Below, piece by piece: positions 58,501-64,000 of a DNA stretch of 64,000 nucleotides. This DNA comes from JACKAQ01 sp020634975 [NCBI: Calditrichia bacterium]. Its GTDB lineage: Bacteria; Calditrichota; Calditrichia; RBG-13-44-9. The DNA is taken from positions 248,001 through 312,000 of the forward strand of contig JACKAQ010000001.1 of assembly GCA_020634975.1 (NCBI GenBank), given 5' to 3'. Numbering within the stretch: the stretch's first letter is position 1; each line of letters opens with the position of its first letter. The notes below the pieces were generated by a model. The model was not told the origin of the DNA and made no database searches. It saw only the letters and a program-made list of their open reading frames with translations. The translations under genes and the position numbers were made by a program.

Positions 58501-61500
58501 AACGCGAACATCACCGCGGCGCTTTCCGGCAGTCAGTTGAACGTTAATGCTTCAACCGACTTCTCCGGCAGCGGCAACGTGATTGTCATCGCCTCAGACG
58601 GTTCGCTGACCGTTAGCGACACCTTTGCCGTCACCGTTAACGCGGTGAACGATGCACCGGTGGTTGCAACCATCCCGGATGTTTCCTTTTCCGAAGATGG
58701 CAGCACAACCGTCGCACTGAACAATTATGTGAGTGACGTGGACAACCTCGATAGCGAAATTTCGTGGGCGGCTGAAGTGCTTTCCGCTTCCGGTACCGTC
58801 ACCAAAGGCGGCGTTACCCGCGAAGTTACGCCCGCAGACCTGACCGTTTCGATAGACGGCGGCAACGTGGCAACCCTCTCTGCGACTGCGGATTCCAACG
58901 GTGTATTCACCGTGAAATTTACCGCAACCGATCCGGGTCTGCTCAGCGATACCGATACCGTCACTGTTACCGTCAGTTCGGTGAACGATGCGCCGTTTGT
59001 TGTAACGCCGATCTCCGATGTAACCTTCAACGAAGATGAAGGTCCGGTAACCGCAACAACCACACTGAGCTCAAACTTCAGCGATCCCGATCCGGGCACA
59101 ACCCTGAATTACACAGCAAGTTCGGATAACGCAAACATCACTGCCACCGTCACCGGCAGCCAGTTGACCGTCAACGCTTCCGCCAATTATTTCGGCACCG
59201 GAAACGTAGTCGTCACCGCCAGCGACGGCGCACTGAGCGTCACCGATACGTTTGCTGTCACCGTAAATGCAATCAACGATGCACCGGTAATTGCCACCAT
59301 CCCGGATGTTTCTTTCCCCGAAGATGGCAGCTCCACCGTTGCGCTCAACGATTATGTTGCAGACGTGGATAACCTCGATTCCGAAATCGGGTGGGTTGCT
59401 GAAGTGCTTTCCGCTTCCGGCACAGTCACCAAAAACGGCAGAACCCGGGCAATCACACCCGCAGACCTGACCGTAGGAATCGATGGCAACAACGTCGCGA
59501 CTTTCTCCGCCTCTGCGGATTCCAACGGTGTGTTCACCGTTAAATTGACCGCAACTGATCCGGGTGACCTGTCAGATACGGACACCGTTACCGTGACCAT
59601 CAGTTCGGTCAACGATGCGCCGTTTGTGACATCGGCTATCGGTGATGTATCTTTTGTTGAAGATTTGGGTCCGGTGGTTGCATCGGCGGATCTGAACAGC
59701 AACTTTGCCGATCCCGATCCGGGCACAACGTTGATCTTTACCGCAACCGCGGATGCCGGCATTCTGCCGAGCATCAGCAACGGTCAACTGACTGTAAACA
59801 CGCAACTTAACTACACAGGTACCGGCAACGTGGTGGTTCGCGCCAGCGATGGCAGCGCATCCGTTACCGATACGTTCAGCGTAACCGTCAGCCCGGTCAA
59901 CGATCCGCCGGCAATTGCTCCGGCAATGCCCGACATCTCCTTCCCAGAGGGTGAATCCACCACGCTGGCACTTAACGATTACGGCACCGACCCGGACAAC
60001 CTGGACAGCGAACTGAGCTGGACAGCAACGGTGCTCTCCGCAACTTCCGGAACATTGACTGTTGATATCGACGGCAGCAACGTTGCCACCTTCTCCGCAT
60101 CCGGTGCGGACAGCGGCGGCGTGTTCACCGTTAAATTCGACGTCAGCGACCCGAGCGCGCTCAGCGATACGGACACGATCACCGTGACCATCGCCAACGT
60201 GAACGATGCACCGGTGATTGCCCCGGCGATCCCGGATATCAGCTTCCCGGAAGATGGCTCCACAACGCTCGGTCTGAACGAATATGTCAACGACATCGAT
60301 AACCTCGACAGCGAACTGAGCTGGACAGCCGAAGTGCTCTCAGCTGCCGGTACGGTTACCAAAAACGGCGTTACCCGCGAGATTACACCGTCGGATCTCA
60401 CCGTTTCAATTGATGGAAACAACGTCGCATCGTTCGCCGCATCGGCGGATTCCAACGGCGTGTTCACCGTCAAATTTACCGTGACCGACCCGGGCGCACT
60501 CAGCGATACGGACACCATTCTGGTGACAGCAAACAGCGTCAACGACGCACCGGTGATTGCTCCGGCAATTCCGGATATCAGCTTCCCGGAAAACGGTTCG
60601 TCCACCCTTTCGCTGAACGATTACGTCACCGATATCGATCACAATGACAGCGAACTGAACTGGACAGCCGAAGTGCTCACCGGCAATGTTAACCAGTTGA
60701 CCATCGCGATCGATGCCAATAATTCGGCGACTTTCTCCTCCTCGGCAGACAGCGGCGGCGTGTTCACTGTGAAGCTGACCGTAACCGACCCGGGCGATCT
60801 GTCCGATACGGACACGATTTCCGTGACCATCGCGGATGTGAACGACGCACCGGTGATTGCCCCGGCGATGCCGGATGTCAGCTTCCCCGAAGATGGCAGC
60901 ACAACGGTCGCGCTGAATGATTATGTGAATGACATCGATAACCTCGACAGCGAACTGAGCTGGACAGCCGAAGTGCTCACTGCATCGGGAACGTTCACCA
61001 AAGACGGACGCACCCGCGAAGTGACCCCGGCAGACCTCTCGGTCGCCATCGATGCGAACAATGTCGCAACCATCTCCGCAACCGCGGATTCCAACGGCGT
61101 GTTCACCGTGAAATTCACCGTAACCGATCCGGGCAACTTGTCCGATACGGATACGATCGCAGTGACCATCGCCAGCATCAACGATGCACCGGTGATCGCT
61201 CCGGCAATCCCGGATGTCAGCTTCCCCGAAGATGGCAGCACCACCGTGGCGCTCAACGATTATGTTAGCGATGCGGATCACAGCGACGCTCAACTGACCT
61301 GGACAGCACAGGTGCTCACCGCTACGGGCGGCAGCACAGCCGTGCAGATCGATCCGTCCGACCTGAGCGTAGCGATCGACGGAAACAACGTTGCCACCTT
61401 CTCCGCAACAGCGGACAGCGGCGGCGTGTTCACCGTGAAATTCACCGTATCCGATCCGGGTAATTTGACCGATACGGATACCATCACCGTAACCGTGGAA

Positions 61501-63330
61501 AGTGTGAACGACGCGCCGGTGGTTGTCAACCCGATTGCCAATGTTGCCTTCAACGAAGATGCAGCGCCGGTAACCGCGACAGCTAACCTCAGCGCTGTGT
61601 TCAGCGATGCTGACCCGGGAACAACACTGGAAATTACCGCCACAACCAGCGATGCAAACGTGACTGCAACGATCTCGAACGATAGTTTGATCGTCGGCGC
61701 AGCTGCGAACTACTTCGGAAACGCACAGGTTTTTGTATCCGCAAGTGACGGCATTGCCAGCGTTACAGACACAGTAGGCGTAACCGTGGTTGGCGTGAAC
61801 GACGCACCGGAAATCACCCCGGCGATGCCGGATGTGGCATTCGGTGAAGACGAAAGCACAACGCTGAACCTCGATGATTACGTTGCCGACGTGGACAACG
61901 CAGCCAGCGCAATGCTCTGGACCGCTGAAGTGCTCACAGCAACCGGCGTTACCCGCGGCGTTTCTGTTGACCCGACCGATCTGGATGTGACGATCGATCC
62001 GGCAACCCGCGTGGCAACCTTCAGCGCAACTTCGGATACCAGCGGTATCTTCACCGTGAAGTTCACCGTCAGCGATCCGGGCAACCTCACCGATACGGAT
62101 ACAATTACCGTAACCATCTCCGGTGAAAACGATCCGCCGGCAGTTGCCAATGCCATCGCCGATGTAACCTTCGACGAAGACAGCGGACCGGTTGTCGCAG
62201 CCGGAAACCTGAATACAGTATTCAGCGATCCCGATCCGGGTACCGTGCTGACCTTCTTTGCAGCATCAAATGATCCGGATATTCAGGTATCGATTTCCAA
62301 CGACAGCCTGTATGTTACCTCCTCGCTGAACTACTTCGGCGCTATCAGCGTGGTTGTAAGCGCAGACGACGGCACCTTTGCCGTGGATGATACGTTTGAT
62401 GTCACCATCAATCCGGTGAACGACGCACCGGTGCTGGTCAATCTGCCCGCAGCTATCGAGTTTGCGGAAGATGACAGCATCACATTCTTCCTCGATACGC
62501 TGGTCACGGATGTGGACAACACGATTCAGGAAATTGTGTTCAGTCTCGCACCGTCTGATCCGGTTATTTCGGATAATGTGGATCTGGTTCTGGATCCGGT
62601 TGCCCGCACCATCACACTGGTTCCGAATGAAAACTTCAACTACCTCGGTGGTCAGGTATATGTTACCGCAACAGATATCGGCGGATTGAGCGACAGCGAC
62701 ACGCTGGACTTCAACATCCTGCCGGTAAACGATGCGCCCTACTTCCTGGTTGAATTTGAATCGGACACTGTCAAACAGGATTCCACCATCGGTGGCAATA
62801 TCTGGGAAATCGTCGAAGATCCGGAAACAGAGGATGCACTTCTGACCTATACCTTCAGCGGCAATCCCGATTCGTTGCTCGTCACTTACGACGAAAATAC
62901 CGGTGATGTAACCATCACGCCGGTATCCGGATTTACCGGAACGGTTGCGCTGGAATTCACCGTCAGCGACGGCGAACTGAGTGCATCTCAAACACTTACG
63001 GTAGTTGTTGAACCGACGGTAGGTATTTTCGACGACCCGACGGCGCTGCCGACATCGTTCGACATCACCCAAAACTATCCGAACCCGTTCAACCCGAGCA
63101 CCTCGCTCAAATTCCAGTTGCCGACCGCAACGGATGTGCGACTGGTGATTTATAACGTGCTCGGTCAGAAAGTCCGCACGCTGGCTAACCAGCAATTCCA
63201 GGCGGGCTATCACGAAGTGAAATGGGACGGTATGAACGATTACGGTGTGCGCGCTGCAACCGGCGTTTACATCTATCGCTTCGAAGCCGGCAAGTTCGTG
63301 AAAGTGATGAAGATGACCTTGATGAAGTAA
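52573..63330 (+). CDS. 3585-residue repeat adhesin with sorting domain
   Basis: Signal peptide (ending '...GMTAAAQ'), then a 'TYTWNVLDGTWDTATNW' head and a beta-solenoid-like region (to about residue 565), both matching the upstream paralogue. A cadherin-type module follows ('VLANDSDGDADPM'). Then come about 26 tandem Ig/cadherin-like modules (about residues 658-3475), most beginning 'VNDAP'. Two types recur: type A (about 112 residues, 'PDVSFxEDGSTTVALNDYV..DVDNLDSEISW') and type B (about 97 residues, 'FNEDxGPVTA...SDPDPGTTL'). The sorting domain carries N3501-Y-P-N-P-F-N-P and ends 'VMKMTLMK'. The many acidic loop residues suggest Ca2+ binding. Probably a long fibrillar adhesin or matrix protein. 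Confidence 0.9.
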   Translation: MMQRDKGFGVILTLFFLLLVGMTAAAQTTYTWNVLDGTWDTATNWSPNGIPGTTDNVIISNGILRMNGVDRTINNINISQVSGGDTRIEMTGNLTINGTMTWDNGYILGDTLTTGIDDTLTIAVGAALEMNTGSKKNADNIAIVNNGAFNWTAGNFDLTYLTSTRESYFLNNSIVNITMTTDRNLLGGEFTIFENLGTINFSNTAASPITQFSLFFNDQGTVNVNAGTLDVRVGGVFTKATHNLASGAVIWIRRAGFTVDSLVTSGSGVSLIEDATITLNNDLVTQSGATTYLQSSEITGAANVVVDGTFQFDRTRIGGTGEVLINPGGSFGLVSPQPKNIARLIRNKGTITWDDSSIVDLEAGGDIINDTTGTMLITGAGTFSLVGGTGLFTNYGTVVKNGGGKTNWNVPFVNNGEISLLSDSLRFTKSLTNNDSGAVSGVGFLDVSAGAGFTNRGAFHPGDTLGALNFVGNYVNTTSTTDLDIQIGGNTPGAYDQLLVNGSAQLGGVLSLSRVNGFHPVPTDTFHVVKYGSRTGTFSSVDFPGHTYNLAYTDSSVMLTEIQRDNFAPVAVVDSITTDEEVAASVNVLANDSDGDADPMTIASFTQPTGGVVAQLGDSSFTYTPNANFFGADSFTYTVADGFNGSTVGTVRVTVNSINDNPVITGLPDLVFDNDSTEVLNLGTYTNDVDHDKNTLVWAATVIDAQPLPTSKVSNPALLVDVSQLNVAITDSIATFTANADSGGIYTVVFSVTDPLTGSDTDTMVVTLNIGNFPPVVSAPIPDFNFDEDSGPVVVESDLNNVFSDGDIGTIFTFTAVSENPDIQVSVNGNELSVTSTADFVGSGNVIVTADDDADTVSDTFLVTIDPVNDAPVAANVPDVNFNEDASTTLNLKPYGSDIDNLVGELSWTATVIAAQAPPSKRGSSYQITPADLTVNVTGDTLANFSATADSGGVFTVVFTVSDPGALSSNDTVTVTVNQTADAPYVASAIADLVYNEDDVPATASANLNNNFADPDPGTTLNFSAVSDNADISATVSNDSLLISSTLNYSGSGTVVVTASDGGLSVTDTFAVTINAVNDAPVIATIPDVNFTEDGSTTVALNDYVADVDNLDSEISWAAEVLSASGTVTKNGVTREVTPADLTVTIDGSNVATFAATADSNGVFTVKFTATDPGLLSDTDTVSVTVSSVNDAPFRTATIADVAFNEDAGPVTASANLNSNFSDPDPGTTLVFSAVSDNANITATVSGSQLTVNAAADFFGTGNVVVTASDGSLAATDTFAVTVNAVNDAPVVAGIPDVGFSENGSQTVSLDDYVTDVDNLPADMSWAAEVLSASGTVTKGGVSREVTPADLTVTIDGSNVATFSATADSNGVFTVKFTATDPGTLADTDTITVTVTPVNNAPVISAIPDASFPEDGSETVALNDYVSDVDNSDSEITWVAEVLTASGTVTKNGFVRQVTPADLSVTIDGNNVATYSATADSNGVFTVKFTATDPGLLSDTDTVTVTISSVNDAPFVVTPISDVTFNEDEGPVTATTTLSSNFSDPDPGTTLIFSASSDNVNITATVNGNALDVNAAANFSGTGNVLVTASDGSLTVTDTVAVTVNAVNDAPVVANIPDVTFSEDGSTTVALNDYVTDVDNLDSEISWAAEVLSASGTVTKGGVTREVTPADLTVSIDGNNVATLSATADSNGVFTVKFTATDPGLLSDTDTITVTVNSVNDAPFVASAIADVSFNEDGGPVTAAANLNSNFADPDPGTTLLFSASSDNANISASLSGSQLSVNAAANFFGAGNVIVTASDGSLSVTDTFAVTVSAVNDAPVVANIPDVSFTEDGSTTVALNNYVNDVDNLDSEISWAAEVLSASGTVTKNGRTRAITPADLTVSIDGSNVATFSATADSNGVFTVKFTATDPGLLSDTDTMTVTISSVNDAPFVAVAIPDLAFNEDEGPAIASANLNNNFSDPDPGTTLLYSVSSDNANITAALSGSQLNVNASTDFSGSGNVIVIASDGSLTVSDTFAVTVNAVNDAPVVATIPDVSFSEDGSTTVALNNYVSDVDNLDSEISWAAEVLSASGTVTKGGVTREVTPADLTVSIDGGNVATLSATADSNGVFTVKFTATDPGLLSDTDTVTVTVSSVNDAPFVVTPISDVTFNEDEGPVTATTTLSSNFSDPDPGTTLNYTASSDNANITATVTGSQLTVNASANYFGTGNVVVTASDGALSVTDTFAVTVNAINDAPVIATIPDVSFPEDGSSTVALNDYVADVDNLDSEIGWVAEVLSASGTVTKNGRTRAITPADLTVGIDGNNVATFSASADSNGVFTVKLTATDPGDLSDTDTVTVTISSVNDAPFVTSAIGDVSFVEDLGPVVASADLNSNFADPDPGTTLIFTATADAGILPSISNGQLTVNTQLNYTGTGNVVVRASDGSASVTDTFSVTVSPVNDPPAIAPAMPDISFPEGESTTLALNDYGTDPDNLDSELSWTATVLSATSGTLTVDIDGSNVATFSASGADSGGVFTVKFDVSDPSALSDTDTITVTIANVNDAPVIAPAIPDISFPEDGSTTLGLNEYVNDIDNLDSELSWTAEVLSAAGTVTKNGVTREITPSDLTVSIDGNNVASFAASADSNGVFTVKFTVTDPGALSDTDTILVTANSVNDAPVIAPAIPDISFPENGSSTLSLNDYVTDIDHNDSELNWTAEVLTGNVNQLTIAIDANNSATFSSSADSGGVFTVKLTVTDPGDLSDTDTISVTIADVNDAPVIAPAMPDVSFPEDGSTTVALNDYVNDIDNLDSELSWTAEVLTASGTFTKDGRTREVTPADLSVAIDANNVATISATADSNGVFTVKFTVTDPGNLSDTDTIAVTIASINDAPVIAPAIPDVSFPEDGSTTVALNDYVSDADHSDAQLTWTAQVLTATGGSTAVQIDPSDLSVAIDGNNVATFSATADSGGVFTVKFTVSDPGNLTDTDTITVTVESVNDAPVVVNPIANVAFNEDAAPVTATANLSAVFSDADPGTTLEITATTSDANVTATISNDSLIVGAAANYFGNAQVFVSASDGIASVTDTVGVTVVGVNDAPEITPAMPDVAFGEDESTTLNLDDYVADVDNAASAMLWTAEVLTATGVTRGVSVDPTDLDVTIDPATRVATFSATSDTSGIFTVKFTVSDPGNLTDTDTITVTISGENDPPAVANAIADVTFDEDSGPVVAAGNLNTVFSDPDPGTVLTFFAASNDPDIQVSISNDSLYVTSSLNYFGAISVVVSADDGTFAVDDTFDVTINPVNDAPVLVNLPAAIEFAEDDSITFFLDTLVTDVDNTIQEIVFSLAPSDPVISDNVDLVLDPVARTITLVPNENFNYLGGQVYVTATDIGGLSDSDTLDFNILPVNDAPYFLVEFESDTVKQDSTIGGNIWEIVEDPETEDALLTYTFSGNPDSLLVTYDENTGDVTITPVSGFTGTVALEFTVSDGELSASQTLTVVVEPTVGIFDDPTALPTSFDITQNYPNPFNPSTSLKFQLPTATDVRLVIYNVLGQKVRTLANQQFQAGYHEVKWDGMNDYGVRAATGVYIYRFEAGKFVKVMKMTLMK
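55510..56136 (+). repeat. 627-bp B+A super-repeat unit, first copy
   Basis: From the 'ADAPY' module start to the next 'VNDAPF' start (56137) is exactly 627 bp, or 209 codons. One type-B (291 bp) and one type-A (336 bp) module make up the unit. The same length recurs four times further on. Confidence 0.85.
57092..57221 (+). repeat. Exact 130-bp repeat, copy 1
   Basis: This segment is identical base for base to 58973-59102, offset 1881 bp (three 627-bp units). Both flanks diverge at once. It covers the start of a type-B module from 'SSVNDAPF' to 'DPDPGT'. Confidence 0.93.
57100..59607 (+). repeat. Four consecutive 627-bp B+A super-repeats
   Basis: Successive 'VNDAPF' codons begin at 57100, 57727, 58354, 58981 and 59608, each exactly 627 bp apart. 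Between 56137 and 57100 the spacing is 963 bp (627 + 336), showing one extra type-A module. Equal length with high DNA identity points to recent duplication and homogenisation by recombination. Confidence 0.92.
58973..59102 (+). repeat. Exact 130-bp repeat, copy 2
   Basis: Second copy of the segment at 57092-57221. The intervening type-B modules at 57727 and 58354 differ from both, so the identity is not simple conservation along the array. Confidence 0.93.
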
Positions 63331-63397
63331 CTGATTTTATGGAACTTGCAGAATTAAAACACTGCAAGTTCTGTGATTGCAACATCTGAGTTTTTAC

Positions 63398-63437
63398 AAA
63401 AAGCCCTGCAAATTTAACCATTTGCAGGGCTTTTTTT
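63398..63437 (+). terminator. Terminator after the giant adhesin gene
   Basis: AAAAAGCCCTGCAAAT (63398-63413) pairs with ATTTGCAGGGCTTTTT (63420-63435), followed by more T. It is a long, strong rho-independent hairpin 68 bp after the stop codon. Confidence 0.92.
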
Positions 63438-63510
63438 GTGTCAATTTCCAAATCGGTTGACCGGGAATCGTTTATGCGGTATTTTCTGCAAAAAATATGA
63501 GGAGAAGATA

Positions 63511-63858
63511 ATGCCATTAGAATTTTACAAATTTTTGCATATCATCAGCGCGATTTTAGTGTTGATGGCGTTGGGCTCTGCCGCTGCCAATAGCGCCGTA
63601 AAAGCTGCCGGTCAAAAGCTCTACGGGATGTTGCACGGTATTGGCATTTTGATAATGCTGGTCGCAGGATTTGGCGCGCTCGCCAAATTGGGAATGAATT
63701 TTTCCGGGTGGGTGATCACCAAAATTGTGCTGTGGGTGGTTCTCGGCGGAATGCTGACGCTCATCAAAAAGATGCCGGATAAAGCGATGTTGCTCTGGTA
63801 CGCATCATTCGCAGTTGCTGCGATTGCCGCATTTATGGCAATTTATAAACCGTTTTAG
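63511..63858 (+). CDS. Small integral membrane protein, unknown function
   Basis: The ATG at 63511 has GAGGAGAAG (63499-63507) directly upstream, so the longer frame from 63436, which runs through the terminator region, is rejected. The 115-residue product has four hydrophobic helices ('FLHIISAILVLMALGSAA', 'MLHGIGILIMLVAGFGAL', 'VITKIVLWVVLGGMLTLI', 'MLLWYASFAVAAIAAFMAI'). The His in the first helix and the 'LHGIG' of the second recall small haem-type or SirB/DUF membrane proteins, but I cannot assign a family. Terminators flank it on both sides, so it is a single-gene unit. Confidence 0.75.
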   Translation: MPLEFYKFLHIISAILVLMALGSAAANSAVKAAGQKLYGMLHGIGILIMLVAGFGALAKLGMNFSGWVITKIVLWVVLGGMLTLIKKMPDKAMLLWYASFAVAAIAAFMAIYKPF

Positions 63859-63883
63859 ACATCAGTATCGGATTCAATATTTT

Positions 63884-63914
63884 AAGGGACATGGCATGCC
63901 GTGTCCCTTTTTTT
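63884..63914 (+). terminator. Terminator after the small membrane protein gene
   Basis: AAGGGACA (63884-63891) pairs with TGTCCCTT (63902-63909) around a GC-rich loop, followed by a run of T. Confidence 0.88.
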
Positions 63915-63930
63915 TATGTTTGTTATCAGG

Positions 63931-63956
63931 CAAGGATAAAGGATAAAGGATAAAGC
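63931..63956 (+). repeat. Tandem heptamer AAGGATA
   Basis: Three units of 'aaggata' follow one another (63932-63952), then a degenerate 'aagcata'. The same motif in inverted orientation lies before hisH at 2577-2606. Confidence 0.55.
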
Positions 63957-64000
63957 ATAAAATATTACGAAATCATTTCGTTTTCTGCGTTCCAGGAACG

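Noticed and set aside
53000-63000. CRISPR array suspected from regular repeats
   Set aside because: The repeats are coding, hundreds of bases long, divergent and in one open frame; no short palindromic repeats with unique spacers exist.
63436-63510. Longer N-terminus for the last membrane protein
   Set aside because: It begins next to the T run of the terminator and lacks a ribosome site; ATG 63511 has GAGGAG.

Overview
The window reads as bacterial chromosome from the FCB superphylum. The best guess is a Calditrichota / KSB1 / Ignavibacteria-like lineage rather than a true Bacteroidetes. Three secreted proteins end in the type-A Por/T9SS-like sorting domain with the 'NYPNPFNP' signature typical of those lineages. 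One promoter fits the Bacteroidetes-type TTG / TAnnTTTG pattern, yet many genes keep clear Shine-Dalgarno sites. No tRNA, rRNA, CRISPR array or insertion sequence was found.

Layout. 1-1712: the tail of a GNAT-type acetyltransferase and a membrane-anchored SGNH hydrolase. 1747-7018: a histidine operon with a complete classical attenuator (a His-rich leader peptide with mutually exclusive hairpins), then hisB (frameshifted), hisH, a secreted sorting-domain protein lying inside the operon, hisF, and a three-domain HisA-HisI-HisE fusion. 7189-11853: an AT-rich block with an ECF sigma factor, its zinc-type anti-sigma factor and, convergent, a TPR-CHAT protease gene whose middle is broken by several indels. 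12111-13385: hisD, cut off from the rest of the his genes by that block. 13933-15666: a TPR lipoprotein and adenosine deaminase.

15744-47078 is almost entirely on the minus strand. It holds secA, nusB, phoH, a LysM protein, a small coiled-coil lipoprotein and aspS. It continues with an envelope energy-transduction cluster (TolQ/ExbB, two TolR/ExbD, an AgmX-type TonB-like protein and two very large TPR proteins), a complete F1Fo ATP synthase operon with two accessory membrane genes, bactofilin with an M23 peptidase, and parAB (parB frameshifted).

47468-63330 holds two paralogous giant surface proteins of 1503 and 3585 residues. Each has a signal peptide, a beta-rich N-terminal region, tandem cadherin/Ig-like modules and a sorting domain. 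The larger one carries a strictly length-conserved 627-bp super-repeat, including a 130-bp segment duplicated without a single mismatch. The window ends with a small membrane protein.

Working together: the his genes form one attenuator-controlled pathway set, lacking hisG, hisC and a histidinol-phosphatase here. The Tol-like motor, TonB-like protein and TPR proteins look like one cell-envelope machine. The ATP synthase, bactofilin/M23 and parAB genes form a housekeeping block for energy, cell shape and segregation. Frame breaks in hisB, parB and the CHAT gene may be real or consensus errors; the sequence alone cannot decide.
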